The notes under the pieces: model-generated
Seen by the model: only the letters and a program-made list of their open reading frames with translations
Told to the model about the DNA's origin: nothing
Databases searched by the model: none
Source of the DNA: Eimeria necatrix
Taxonomy: Eukaryota > Apicomplexa > Conoidasida > Eucoccidiorida > Eimeriidae
NCBI RefSeq assembly: GCF_000499385.1
Contig: NW_013653354.1
Location: 2,501 to 27,500 of the forward strand
Direction: 5' to 3'
DNA length: 25,000 nt
Part shown: one piece after another, positions 1 to 10,308 of the stretch
Layout of the letters: every line of letters begins with the position of its first letter
Position numbering within the stretch: position 1 is the stretch's first letter
Made by a program: the position numbers and the translations under genes

Positions 1-161
1 CGTGGGGCCCCTCGGGGGCCCCCGTGGGGGGTTTGGGTTTAGTTGGAATGCCCAAGTCTGCTGCTGCTTTGGCAACAATAGAGAGTTTGACTTCGTAGCT
101 GTTGATGAGCAGCAGCCACTCTTTGAGGACTTTTTGTCTTTCTTGTTCGAGCCAGGGCCTG

Positions 162-209
<48 letters not shown>

Positions 210-557
210 AGCCCCGCGATCTCCACTGCAGCAAGGGAGGAAGCGCTGGCTGCGTTGCTGGCAGCAAAGTCCAGCTCGAGCTGCTGCAGCTGCTGCTGCA
301 GCTGCTGCGCGGGGCTGCTGCAGCCGGGGGCCCCGGGGGCCCCGGGGGCCCCCGCGCCCCGCAGCGAGCTGCGAGCAGCAGCAGCAGTTGCTGCAACTGC
401 TGCTTCACTTGCTGCTGCTGCTGCTGCTTCAATTGCTGCATAAAGATCTCCATACATTGCGTCAGCTCGCTGCAGCGAGTCGAGGACTTCAGCAGAAAGC
501 TGCGCAGTGTTGCTGTCGCTGGTTTCGATTTCGTTCAGCGCTGTTGCTGTTGCTGCT

Positions 558-590
<33 letters not shown>

Positions 591-1221
591 GCCTCCGCGT
601 CCTCGGGGGCTGCTGCTGCTGCTGCTGCTGCAGCGGCCTCGCCGGCAGCAGCGGCTGCGGGCGCCTCCGCCTCGGCGGGCTCCTCTGCTGCTGCTTCCTC
701 TTCTGCTGCTGCAGCAGCAGCAGCAGCAGCAGCAGCAGGCTCCGGCTCTGCTTCCTCAGCAGCAACTGGGATCTCCAGAGTGACAGCTTCGCTGCTGCTC
801 ACCAGCTCCTCACGGGGCGCAACAGCAGGCGTCTCCTCAGCTGCGCCCTGCTGCTGCTGCTGCTCCTGCTGCTGCTGCTGCTCCTGCTGCTGCTGCTGCT
901 GCTCGGGCTCCTCGGGAACAGCGGGCTGCTCCTGCTGCTGCTGGCCCTGCTCCTGCTGCTGCTGCTCCTGCTCCTGCTGCTGCTGCTGGCCCTGCTCCTG
1001 CTGCTGCTGCTGCTGGCCCTGCTGCTGCTGCTGCTGGCCCTGCTGCTGCTGCTGCTGTCCCTGCTGCTGCTGCTGCTGTTCCTGCTGCTGCTGCTGGTCC
1101 TGCTGCTGCTGCATGGCGTTGAGGGCCTCGAGGAGAGCCTGGGCCTCGTCCATGACCACAACGACAGTTTGGGAGTCTGCTGCAGGGGCGAGCTGGGCCT
1201 GCAGCAGGACTTGCTGCAGCG

Positions 1222-1257
<36 letters not shown>

Positions 1258-1518
1258 GCTGCTGCGGGGCGAGCAGCTGCTGCAGCCAGCGGGAGAAGGC
1301 AGCCCAGGTGTCTTGCATGTCTTGCTGATTCATCTTGGAAACTTCCTGCTGCCGCCTCGATCTCCTTTTTGCTGCTTCTGCTGCTTCTTTCCAAAGAGCC
1401 ACCAACTCTTGGTAAGAAGCTTGCAGCTTTTCTTTGCTGCTTTGCTGCTGCGCCTTCACCTGTTCCTGCCACAGCAGCAGCCGCGCGTTCGCGGTGGTGC
1501 TGGCGGTGGTGGTGGTCG

Positions 1519-1562
<44 letters not shown>

Positions 1563-1670
1563 AGCGGCACCACCAGAAACGGGTAAAACCCACGCGGAGA
1601 GCCCTCCTCTGCAGCAGCAGCTTCTTGCGCTGCTGCCCGCGGGGGCAGGTCCGCAAGGGCGCAGCAGCCT

Positions 1671-1706
<36 letters not shown>

Positions 1707-1713
1707 GGGCTAA

Positions 1714-1747
<34 letters not shown>

Positions 1748-1880
1748 GGGCTAAGGCGGCGGCAGCAGCAGCACGGCTACTTTGGGGGGCCCCACGGGAG
1801 GCCGGCGCTGGGGTGTACGTACACCCGGGAAACGTACCTGCGAAGGCTGCTGCAGCAAGAAGGACCCTTTTGGAAAGCAT
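1..1880 (-). CDS. Unrecognised coiled-coil, Ala/Gln-rich protein, 5' part (runs off left edge)
   Basis: Two-exon model on the minus strand: exon 1 is 1880-1838 and exon 2 is 1608 to beyond base 1, about 550 residues in the window. Exon 1 encodes MLSKRVLLAAAAFA, a short hydrophobic N-terminus that could be a signal or transit peptide. Its donor reads CAG|GTACGT. The acceptor is (CTG)3CAG at 1609 and the phase fits (1+2 nt). Exon 2 begins EEGSPRGFYPFLVVPLTS, then Ser/Thr runs, a charged helical stretch (QEQVKAQQQSSKEKLQASY, about residues 58-120), long Gln/Glu, Ala and Gly-Ala-Pro tracts, and further helical segments such as LNEIETSDSNTAQL and WLEQERQKVLKEWLLINSY. This frame has no stop from 1750 to 1. 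The whole low-complexity tract lies in one frame, and the non-repeat islands look like protein only on this strand. No family was recognised. The N-terminal exon is less certain than exon 2. Confidence 0.62.
1609..1837 (-). other. Intron 1 of the left-edge coiled-coil gene
   Basis: Inferred 229-bp intron starting GTACGT and ending (CTG)3CAG on the minus strand. It holds a perfect 16-bp palindrome (1811-1826) eleven bases inside the donor and two near-identical (CAG)n-CGGGGCTAAGGC units (about 1675-1756). On the minus strand these units give a TAG in the exon 2 frame at 1753-1751, which is what forces an intron or an alternative N-terminus here. Confidence 0.5.
1811..1826. promoter_or_regulatory. 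16-bp perfect palindrome, GTGTACGTACAC family
   Basis: GGGTGTACGTACACCC is its own reverse complement. It lies inside intron 1 of the left-edge gene, just downstream of the donor. It belongs to a family of 13 related copies in this window. The role is unknown; a DNA-bound factor site or a splicing element are both possible. Confidence 0.7.
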
Positions 1881-2107
1881 TTTGCTGCTGCTGCTGCTGC
1901 TGCTTCCTTATTTGCTGCTGGATGTACCTGGGGGGAAAAGCTGCGCCGCGAGGCGAGAACTGCAGAGCCTGTTGGCTCCGGACCTGCTGAGAACCTGAGA
2001 GGAAGTGAACCTGAAATGTTTTCTTCTAATGCAGCAGTTTGCTGCTGCTGCTGCAGCAGCTTGCTGCTGCAGCAGCAGCAGCGCGGGCGCGGCCCGCGGG
2101 GAGACGC

Positions 2108-2125
2108 GCGGTGTACGTACACCGC
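2108..2125. promoter_or_regulatory. 18-bp perfect palindrome, GTGTACGTACAC family
   Basis: GCGGTGTACGTACACCGC is a perfect 18-bp palindrome, the longest of the family here. It lies about 230 bp upstream of the inferred start codon at 1880, at the boundary between CAG-rich and AT-rich DNA. That is where a promoter or 5' untranslated element of the left-edge gene would be expected. Confidence 0.7.
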
Positions 2126-2490
2126 AGCTCCTGCGGTGTCGCGCCGTCCTCAGGCGGCGCTCGCTCGCCTCGCGCTCTCCGGCCGCGCTTTTTTTCGCTC
2201 CAAACGCCTTAAATTATCTATTTTTTAATTTGCTTTCTATTTTTTCCTTCTTTTTGCGTTTTTCCCGAAAAAATCCCCGCAAAAACGCGCGCCGGCCGCC
2301 CCCCGGCGCCCGCGGGTCACCTGCGCCGCCGGCGCGTCGGCGCTGCGCTGCTGCTGAAATGAAACCCAAAACGAAGCAAAAGACAAACTTTAATTCATTT
2401 ATTTCGTTCAGTTTTATTCATAAAATAAAAATAAAATACTTTTGTGCGCATTCTTTTTTTCCCGCGGAGTCCGCCGCCGTCTTAGCACGA

Positions 2491-2504
2491 GGTGTCTAGA
2501 CACC
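2491..2504. promoter_or_regulatory. 14-bp palindrome, divergent family member
   Basis: GGTGTCTAGACACC is a perfect palindrome that keeps the GGTGT/ACACC arms of the family but has CTAG at its centre. It lies upstream of the left-edge gene in non-coding DNA. Confidence 0.6.
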
Positions 2505-2682
2505 CGGACCCTCGGCGCTCGCCGCGGCTCCGGACTTCCGCGGATTTTCGCGGAGAAAAGAACCGCCAGAACTTCTTTTTTCTGAAATAATTTATTTAAT
2601 TGATTTAAATGACAAATAAAAAGCTTAAAATATGCATTTCGCGGTTTTATTGCGCTCCGCTGCGCAGCCCGTTCCCGCAAAG

Positions 2683-2710
2683 GCCGTCTCGGGCTCTCGC
2701 CCGAGACGGC
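2683..2710. other. Perfect 12-bp-stem hairpin with TCTC loop
   Basis: GCCGTCTCGGGC (2683-2694) and GCCCGAGACGGC (2699-2710) are exact reverse complements separated by TCTC. The stem is GC-rich and sits in AT-rich non-coding DNA. It could be a structured RNA or a recombination by-product. No known RNA family was recognised. Confidence 0.6.
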
Positions 2711-2888
2711 GGCGCTCGCTGCTGCTTCTTTTTGTCCTTTTTGCCATTTTAAATGCCATTTGAAACTAAAAAGGTATTTTAAATCCAAAAAATCCACTTT
2801 TGCGAAACTCAGGCAGCCATTTGGGCCCTTTGGGGGCCTGGGCTGCAGCGAAAAGACCCCAAGGAGGAAATTTCACACAAACAGCAGC

Positions 2889-3245
2889 AAATGCGACGCA
2901 GCTGCAGCGCAGCAGCTGCTGCTTGCTGCTGCTTGCTGCTGCTTGCTGCTGCTTGCTGCTGCTTGCTGCTGCTAGTTGCTGCAACCTTCTTCTGTTTGCT
3001 GCTGCTGCTGCCAGCTGCCGCCAGCTGCTTCCAGCTGCTGCAGGCTGCTGCTGTGTGCTGCTAGGTGCTGTCAGCAGCTCTTAGTTGCTGCTGTTGGCTG
3101 AAGCGCAGCAGCTGCAGCTTGCTGCTGCAGCATGCTGCTGCAGCATGCTGCTGCTGCTAGCTGCTGCAGCATGCTGCTGCTGCTAGCTGCTGCAGCTTGC
3201 TGCTGCAGCAAGCTGCCGCAACAAGCTGCTGCTGATTTTTGCTGC
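2889..3245. repeat. Degenerate CTG-rich repeat block
   Basis: Tandem GCTGCTGCTT units (about 2915-2975) grade into shorter CTGCTGCAGCATG and CTAGCTGCTGCAG units up to 3245. There is no credible reading frame across the block on either strand and no conserved segment. On a plus-strand transcript this CTG polarity resembles the intronic or intergenic repeats elsewhere in the window. Confidence 0.6.
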
Positions 3246-3345
3246 TGCAGCCATAAAATGTTCGGAAATTAAAAAATTTATTTTTTGAAAAAATAAATTA
3301 AATGCTGTCCCGCTGCTGCTGCTTTTTGCTTCTTCTTTTTTATTT

Positions 3346-3400
3346 ATTTTATTTTATTTTATTTTATTTTATTTTATTTTATTTTATTTTATTTTATTTT
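3346..3400. repeat. (ATTTT)11 pentanucleotide microsatellite
   Basis: Eleven uninterrupted ATTTT units lie inside a wider T-rich tract (about 3330-3550). Non-coding. Confidence 0.85.
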
Positions 3401-3603
3401 ATTTTTATTTTTATTTAAATTCTTTTTCTTCTTTTCACTTTTCTTTTGCTTCTTCTTTCCCCTCATTGTGCTTTTCTTTTTTATTTCTTTTCATATTTTT
3501 ATTAAATTCATTTTTTATTTTTTATTTTATTTTTATTTTTTTAAATCTTTTTCTCTTTCCTCTGTCTCGTAACAATTGCAGTCCAAAAAGGACACTAAAG
3601 TAC

Positions 3604-3860
3604 ATTAACAGCAGCAGCAGCAGCTGCTGCTGCTGCTGCTGCTGCTGTTGCTGCTGCGCCAGCAGCAGCTGCAACGGCTGCTGTGGCACATTTGAGTGCA
3701 CTAACGGGCGCTGCAGCAGCTGCTCCAGCTGCAGCAGCTGCAGCAGCCGCAGCAGCTGCTGCAGCTGCAGCAGCAGCAGCTGCAGCAGCAGCTGCAGCAG
3801 CTGTGGGGCCCGCAGCACAAGCAGCGTGGGAGCTGCAGCAGGGCTGCATGCACTGCATGC
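3604..3860. repeat. Alternating CAG/CTG block with TGCATGC sites
   Basis: CAG runs are followed by CTG runs (for example 3610-3650), so the block could fold back on itself. Interrupted CAGCTG units continue to about 3805. TGCATGCA at 3845-3852 and TGCATGCG at 3854-3861 follow. Open frames on both strands are pure Ala, Cys or Leu runs without conserved islands, so no gene is called. Confidence 0.5.
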
Positions 3861-4049
3861 GTTTGGGGCTGTCTTGCTGCTGCTGCAGCAGTTCAAGGGC
3901 CCCATTTGCTGCTGCTTGAGGCCTCCTAAGCAGCAGCAAAACAGAAAAATTAAAAACAGCAAAATGGCCCAAAGTGGGGGGCCCCTGGGGGCCCCCCGCT
4001 GAGTGGCATTTGGCCCTTAGGCGGCCAAAATAGGGCCCCAGCTACATCT

Positions 4050-4086
<37 letters not shown>

Positions 4087-4118
4087 TGCTGCTGCTGCTG
4101 CAGCAGCAGCAGCTGTTT
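4050..4118. repeat. (CAG)n/(CTG)n inverted trinucleotide block
   Basis: About twelve CAG units run directly into about five CTG units and then more CAG units. This arrangement can form a long hairpin in single-stranded DNA or RNA. No supported gene overlaps it. Confidence 0.6.
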
Positions 4119-4198
4119 CCCTTAGCTGAGAGGGGCCCCTGGGATTGGGTGGGGCCCCCAGCAAACTCTAGGCGGGACTTTTGCTGCAAGAACTGCTG

Positions 4199-4312
4199 TG
4201 GGGCCCCCTGGGGTTTTGCTGCTGGGGGGCCCCCTGGGGTTTTGCTGCTGTGGGGCCCCCTGGGGTTTGCTGCTGGGGGCCCCCCGGGGTTTTGCTGCTG
4301 TGGGGCCCTGGC
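4199..4312. repeat. GGGGCCCC minisatellite, about 23-27 bp unit
   Basis: Four imperfect copies of GGGGCCCCCTGGGGTTTTGC followed by TGCTG, then a partial fifth copy. Each unit carries a self-complementary GGGGCCCC core. Similar cores occur nearby at 3977-3997 and 4134-4158. It lies in non-coding DNA and no gene is supported. Confidence 0.7.
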
Positions 4313-4441
4313 TGTGTGCGTCTCAGCTAGCTGCAGAGTTGCTGCTGCTGCTGCTGGGGTGGGGCTAGCTGCAGCAGCAGCTGCAGCGCAGCAGCTGCGC
4401 GCGGCTGTTGGTGCTGCTGCCAGCAGCAGCCGAGAGCTCCA

Positions 4442-4486
<45 letters not shown>

Positions 4487-4499
4487 CAAGAGTTTCAGA

Positions 4500-4815
4500 C
4501 TAACTAAAGGATGAATTTGAATTAATTAGCCAATTAAAATTTCGGCGAATTTCAAAGGGAAAGAATAAAGGGCTGCTGCTGCTGCTGCTGCTGCTGCGCA
4601 GCGCAGCAGCAGCAGCAGACCCCTCACTGCCCACTGCGTGGGTGCAGCAGACTGCGGCTGCAGCAGAAGCTGCAGCAGCAAAGTGAAATTAAAATTAAAA
4701 AATTAATTTAAATTAAAATAATTGTTTTATTATTTGCTGCTGAGGCTGGGGAGCTCGGGGCGCAGCAGCAGCTGCCGTTCCAGCAGCCGCCGCAGCAGCA
4801 ACGGCAGCCGGAACA

Positions 4816-4873
<58 letters not shown>

Positions 4874-5011
4874 TGGCTGCAGCTTCCAGCGCGTCGATTG
4901 ACTGGTGCTTCTCGTGGTTAAGGGAAATGAAAGAAATATGTTTTGTTTTCTGTGTTTGTGTTTTTAACTAGTTTTCGCCGGAGTTTTGTTGCTGCTGCAG
5001 TTGCTGCTGCA

Positions 5012-5043
<32 letters not shown>

Positions 5044-5208
5044 AGCAGGTGGTGGTTGCTGGCTTGCGTCGTGAGGGGAGCAGCAAAACCTCTTTTTCTT
5101 TTCTTTTATTTATTTAGAAGCAGCGCAGCAGCAGCAGCAAAAGAGTTTGTCTCCATTCCCGGCTAAGTCCGCGGCCGCTGTGGGCGGCGGCTGCTGCTGT
5201 CGGTGGGC

Positions 5209-5240
<32 letters not shown>

Positions 5241-5412
5241 AGTTGCTGCTGCTGCTGCAGCTGCCGCTGCCGCTGGCCTTTTGCTGCCGTTTTTCGCGGC
5301 GCTTGTCTCTCCTTTGCGCTGTGTTGCAGCAGCAGCAGCAGCTGCTGCTGCTGCTGCAGCTCCGGGGCGCCAGCAGCAGCCGCGGCGTGTGTCTGTCTCC
5401 CGCCGGCGGCGC
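4500..5412. other. Intergenic DNA with AT tracts and CAG/CTG blocks
   Basis: No gene is supported. It contains a (CAG)n run at 4817-4870, CTG runs near 4990-5050 and 5211-5265, and AT-rich segments at 4680-4735 and 4920-4980. A Gln-rich plus-strand open stretch at about 4740-4917 ends in a TAA but has no start, splice or homology support. Confidence 0.45.
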
Positions 5413-5447
5413 AGGGTTTAGGGTTTAGGGTTTAGGGTTTAGGGTTT
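5413..5447 (+). repeat. Interstitial telomere-like repeat (AGGGTTT)5
   Basis: Five exact AGGGTTT heptamers are followed by a degenerate GGGTTTTTT end. TTTAGGG is the telomere repeat of Eimeria, and telomere-like AGGGTTT blocks together with CAG repeats are a known mark of the repeat-rich segments of its chromosomes. A degenerate copy (GGGTTTGGGTTTAG) lies at 30-43. Confidence 0.88.
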
Positions 5448-5489
5448 GGGTTTTTTCGGGTTTTTTCTGCTGCCGCGCTGGCGGTCCGG

Positions 5490-5503
5490 GGTGTACGTAC
5501 ACC
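5490..5503. promoter_or_regulatory. 14-bp palindrome upstream of MKT1
   Basis: GGTGTACGTACACC is a perfect palindrome 324 bp upstream of the MKT1 start codon and 43 bp after the telomere-like block. It could be a promoter element or lie in a 5' untranslated region. The minus-strand reading GAG|GTGTAC also looks like a splice donor, although no minus-strand gene is evident here. Confidence 0.65.
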
Positions 5504-5523
5504 TCGAGAAGTGCTGCTGCTGG

Positions 5524-5567
<44 letters not shown>

Positions 5568-5639
5568 GTTGTGAAGAAGGAGTTCGCAGCAAAGGCGCCT
5601 TTCCGGGAGCTGCTTGACTTGCTGCTGCTGCGGAGCTGC

Positions 5640-5649
5640 GGCGGAGAGC

Positions 5650-5686
<37 letters not shown>

Positions 5687-5826
5687 GGGTGTCTCGGGGC
5701 GGTTTGAAGCCGGAAAAGGCGGGAATTTCGCGGAAATAAATAAAAATAAATAAAATAAAATAAAATAGAATAAAAATAAATAAAAAGGAAGCAAAAAGGA
5801 GCCGAAAGAAGCAAGTTGGAGGCAAG
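5640..5826 (+). promoter_or_regulatory. MKT1 upstream region
   Basis: After a (CTG)n block (5650-5682) the sequence is GC-rich with TTTCGCGG at 5726-5733. It then becomes an A-rich leader of AAATAA/AAAATA units (5735-5800) that runs to the start codon. The start has a favourable context (GCAAGATGC, A at -3). No TATA-type element is claimed. Confidence 0.4.
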
Positions 5827-6147
5827 ATGCGCGTGCGGCACCTGCACAGCTTCCTGCAGCAGCGGCAGCTGCTGCAGTGCAGCAGCACGGAAGAACTTGT
5901 GGGGCGGCGGCTGGGGATCGACGGGGCTTACTTCTTGCGGTGTCTGTCCACCTGCGGGGAGGGTTTGCTGCAGCTGGCGGGGGAGACTCGTGCTGCAGTG
6001 GCAGCAGCAGCGCGGCAGCAGCTGCAGCAGCTGCAGCAGCAGCAGATCACGCCGGTCTTCGTCTTCCGCGGCGTCGAGCCGCAGGGCCACCGCCTCTTCA
6101 TGCAGCAGGAGTCGCAGCGGGAGGTGTGGGAGCGGTACTACAGCGGG

Positions 6148-6190
<43 letters not shown>

Positions 6191-6685
6191 ACTGCTGCTG
6201 CAGCAGCCCCGCGCCGTCCACGGCGACGGGCCCCAGCACGGCCTCGGGGGGCGCGCCCGCGAGCAGCAACGGCAGCAGCAGCAGCAGCAGCAGCAGCAGC
6301 GGGGGGGGCTGCAGCCTGGGGGGCTGCAGCTGCAGCAGCAGCCGCGGCAGCAGCAGCGGCGAACTCGAGAGCTTCCTGCTGCAGCTGCTGCAGCAGGAAG
6401 GCCAGGAAGTGCTGCGGGCCCCCTACCTCGCGCTGCCGCAGCTCGCCTACCTGCTGCAGCAGGGCCTCCTCGATGCTGCTGTGGGGCCCCCCTCGCTGCT
6501 GCTGTTTGGGGCCCCCAAAGTCATTTGCTGCGTCGACTTTGCGCAAAGTTGCTTCCTGTGGCTGTCTCGGGGGCCCCTGCTGCTGGCCCTCGGGGTGTCT
6601 GCTGAGCAGCTGCAAGACGCATGCCTTTTGGCCGGGACGGACTACTGCTTGACTTTTCCCTACTTGAATCTGCAGCAGTTCTGCT

Positions 6686-6736
<51 letters not shown>

Positions 6737-7037
6737 GCGGCGGGTTCTCCTTCGGCTCCGCAGTCGAGTTCATCCGCCAGGCACCCATCAGCAGCTACCT
6801 GCAGCAGTTCCCCACTGACAACATGCGCGCAGAACACATCGACGGGTCCTGCTGCTGCTGCTGCTGCTCCTGCTGCTCCTGCTGCTCCTGCTGCTCCTGC
6901 TGCTCCTGCTGCTGCTGATGCTGCTGATGCTGATGGTGGTGGTGATGTGATGATGTGGCTGCTGCGGGAGGGGGCCGGCGTGCTGCGTGCTGCTGCTCTT
7001 GCTGCTGCTGGAGGTGATGGGGGGCTCCTGGCAGTTG

Positions 7038-7088
<51 letters not shown>

Positions 7089-7199
7089 GTCTCATTGCGG
7101 GTTGCTGCAGCGCGTTGGCTCGTGTCTGCTTTTTGTTGATGTATTCCCATTTGCTGGTTTTGCCTTTCTTCTAATTCTCTCATTTGCTTCTTTTCCAAC

Positions 7200-7246
<47 letters not shown>

Positions 7247-7346
7247 AGGTACTGCGTGGGGAAGTGCCTGCTGGCGCACCCGCTGGTGCTGAAGGAGACG
7301 GGCCGCGTGGAGTTCTTTCAGCCGGCGCTGCAGCAGCAGCAGCAGC

Positions 7347-7378
<32 letters not shown>

Positions 7379-7691
7379 GGAGCAGCAGGGGGCCCCCCCG
7401 GGGGAGGCTCTCCGCACTCGCCGCACCCGCCGCCGCAGCAGCAGCAGCAGCTGCAGCAGCAGCTGCAGCAGCAGCGGCTGCTGCTGCCGCCGAAGGACTT
7501 CAGCGCGATTGTGGGGCTGCGGCTGCCGCCCGCGGTGTACATACACCTCGCCGAGGGGCTGCTGCCGCGTGCTGCTGCTGCTGCTCTCGCCCAAGGCGAA
7601 TATAACTTCGAAGCAGCAGCAGTGGATTCTCAAGAACTTGCTGAGGCTTTTGCAGAAACCATTCAGTACAGATGCAAGGCCCTTTGTCAGC

Positions 7692-7775
<84 letters not shown>

Positions 7776-8001
7776 ATGAGGAGGAGGCGGCCGGTGCTGC
7801 TGCTGTTGCTGCTTTGGTTCTGCTGCTGCTGCTGCTGCTGATCCTGGTGCTGCTGCTGCTGCTAGTAATGGTGCTGCTGCTGCTGCTGCTGGGGTTTGCA
7901 ATGCTGCTGCTGCAGCTGCTGTTGTTCTTGCTGCTGCACAGGACAGTTGCCTGCTGTGCAGATTGCTGCTTTGGCTTGTGGGCTGTTTCCGAGTTTGCAA
8001 T

Positions 8002-8052
<51 letters not shown>

Positions 8053-8341
8053 AGGGCTGATAGCGAAGCACCTGCATGTGACCTTCCAGACGCGGCCCGT
8101 GGCCTTCGTGCGCTGCAGCGGGGGAGCAGCAGGAGAAGCAGCAGCAGCAGCAGTTTGTTTGGCCCCCTGCAGCAGCAGCAGCAGCTTGCGGCGGTCCTGG
8201 TCCGTGTCTGCTGCTGCTGTTGCTGCTGAGCTGCAGCGGCAGCAGCAAGACACCGTGAGCCTCAAGTTCTGTCTGGAGTGGTTTGCTGCTGCTTCGGAGC
8301 AGCAGAAGCAGCAGCTCTGCGGCGCCGCCGACCCCCCCCCC

Positions 8342-8403
<62 letters not shown>

Positions 8404-8773
8404 TCTGCAGAATGAACGCAAAGCCCTGCAAGCTGCTGTGCTGCTGCAGCTGCTGGATGCTGCTGGGCTCTTCAGCGAAAGCGGCGGCAGCACTGTCTTT
8501 GGCTCCGCTCTTGCTTCTGTGCCTTTTGAGTTTCAGGTTTGTTTAATTAATTAAATTAATTAATTAAATTAATTAAATTAAATAAATTAAATTAAATTAA
8601 TTAAATTAATTAAATTAATTAAATTAAATTAAATTAATTAATTTAATTAAATTAGTTTAATTAATTTTATTTGCCGAGTTGTTCAGCAGCTCTGTGCGCT
8701 CGGCGCTTGCTGCTCGTCGGGTTCAGTGCTGCTGCTGCTGCTGCTGTTGCTGTTGCTGCTGCTGCTGCTGGTC

Positions 8774-8814
<41 letters not shown>

Positions 8815-9157
8815 TTTCGACTGCAGTTCGCGTGGCGGGCTTTGAGTTGGAAAAAGGAATATTTGAATTGAATTAAATTAATTTGAATTAAATTAAATTA
8901 AAATGAATTTTTATTTTGATTTGAAAGAAATTGAATTGAGGAATTAATTCTCATTTTTAGTTTAAATCGACTCCAGTTGCTGCTGCAGCAGCAGCTGCTG
9001 CAGTCTTTTTGCCATTTGCTGCACAGTATTTCATTTAATTTATATTTCAAATAAGACTTTAATAAAAATAATATAATTAAACATAAAATAATATAATTAG
9101 ACATATTTATTCATTAATTAATATCCCTTTGTTGCTCGTGGCGCTGCTGCGGCGGCT

Positions 9158-9194
<37 letters not shown>

Positions 9195-9232
9195 GCGTTC
9201 GCCTCCCCTCCCCCCCGAATCGCCGCCACTCC

Positions 9233-9268
<36 letters not shown>

Positions 9269-9691
9269 AGGAAGCAATGTTTATTTGTCTGGAGCTGCTG
9301 CGGCTGGGCTTTCTGAGCGGAGATCCTCTGGAGAGTTTGCCGGGGCGTCCCTTCCCTCCGGGTGTACAGACAGCTCTGATGCAGCCATATCCGAGCGAAG
9401 CTGCTGCTGCTGCTGCTGCTGCGGGGGGCGCAGCAGCAGCAGCAGCAGCGGGGGGCGGCGCAGCAGCAGCAGCAGCAGCCGGCGCGCGCGACGTGCAGCG
9501 CGCGGGGCTGCTGCTGCAGCGCGTGGCCTCGCTGCTGCCGCTGCAGCTGCGGCAGCAGCAACCTTGGCTTGCTGCTGTTTGCATGGATCTTTTGGGATTT
9601 AATTGTCTTGTGAATTTAATTCGAAATGCATTTCAAGAACTCACGCAGACTGCCCTCGTCGGCATGCTGCTGCAGCACCCGCACCTAGTGA

Positions 9692-9752
<61 letters not shown>

Positions 9753-9908
9753 CTGCTGCTGCTGGGGTTGCTGCTGCAGCAGTCGTTGCTGCAGCAGGCG
9801 CTGCTGCCGGAACTCGAGCTAGGGAGGCTGCTGCGGATTGGTGCTGCTGCCGCTGCTGCTGCTGCTGCTGCGCGCCTCCCCCTGCTGCTGCTGCTGCACG
9901 GCTCCCTG

Positions 9909-9944
<36 letters not shown>

Positions 9945-10308
9945 AGGCGAAGGTGCTGCCGCGGCCAGGAGACGCAGCGTTTGGATCTTTCTTGCCTTCT
10001 TTTGCTGCTAGTGGCTGCTCGCTGGGTTTGGTGTTTCGCTTTTTGCTGCACTACGGGGGGCCCCCAGGTCTTGCTGCTTTCGAGGGGGCTGTTGCTGCTG
10101 CTTTTCCTGCTGCTGCAGCGCCGCTGCAGGACCTTTGTGCTGCTGCTGCTCTCTGGGGACACCTTCGAGAAGCAATTCGGGGCCTCAGTCTTGCTGTTGA
10201 TGTTGCTGAACTTTGGACGGAAGTGCAGCAGGCCGACGCGCTGCTGCAGCAGCAGCTGCAGCACACCGGCCTCTGCACCCACAAGGCCTACACCCATAGG
10301 CGCCCCTG

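Larger units (their letters stand above)
2126..2890. other. AT-rich non-coding spacer with short GC-rich islands
   Basis: No supported gene. Long T-rich and A-rich stretches alternate with GC-rich islands (2280-2350, 2460-2560, 2640-2715). It contains a member of the palindrome family (2491-2504), two TTTCGCGG octamers (2546-2553, 2637-2644) and the hairpin at 2683-2710. It probably serves as upstream DNA for the minus-strand gene at 1-1880. Confidence 0.55.

Noticed and set aside
2..1990. Plus-strand 662-codon open frame
   Set aside because: It is Leu, Cys, Ala and Ser runs created by reading CTG repeats. The opposite strand in the same register gives varied, helical protein with sensible splice sites.
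3522..3972. Minus-strand Ala/Gln-rich open frames
   Set aside because: Almost wholly homopolymer runs; no island resembles a conserved protein and there are no convincing splice partners.
4740..4917. Plus-strand Gln-rich open stretch ending QEWLQLPARRLTGASRG
   Set aside because: Looks somewhat protein-like, but it has no start codon, no upstream exon and no recognised homology.
5425..7095. Minus-strand 556-codon open frame across MKT1 exon 1
   Set aside because: Antisense shadow of a well-conserved MKT1 exon. It also starts inside the telomere-like block and has no conserved segments.
7687..8493. Minus-strand open frame across MKT1 intron 2 and exon 3
   Set aside because: Antisense shadow of the exon encoding the conserved VTFQTRPVAFVR segment; its content is Ala/Ser/Gln runs.
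8541..8672. Possible replication origin or centromere in AT repeat
   Set aside because: Only about 130 bp and it lies inside an MKT1 intron; a similar block fills part of a FAM221 intron, so it is better seen as intronic repeat.
9114..9602. Overlapping open frames on both strands around MKT1 exon 4
   Set aside because: Only the plus frame beginning EAMFICLELL matches MKT1; the others are repeat shadows.
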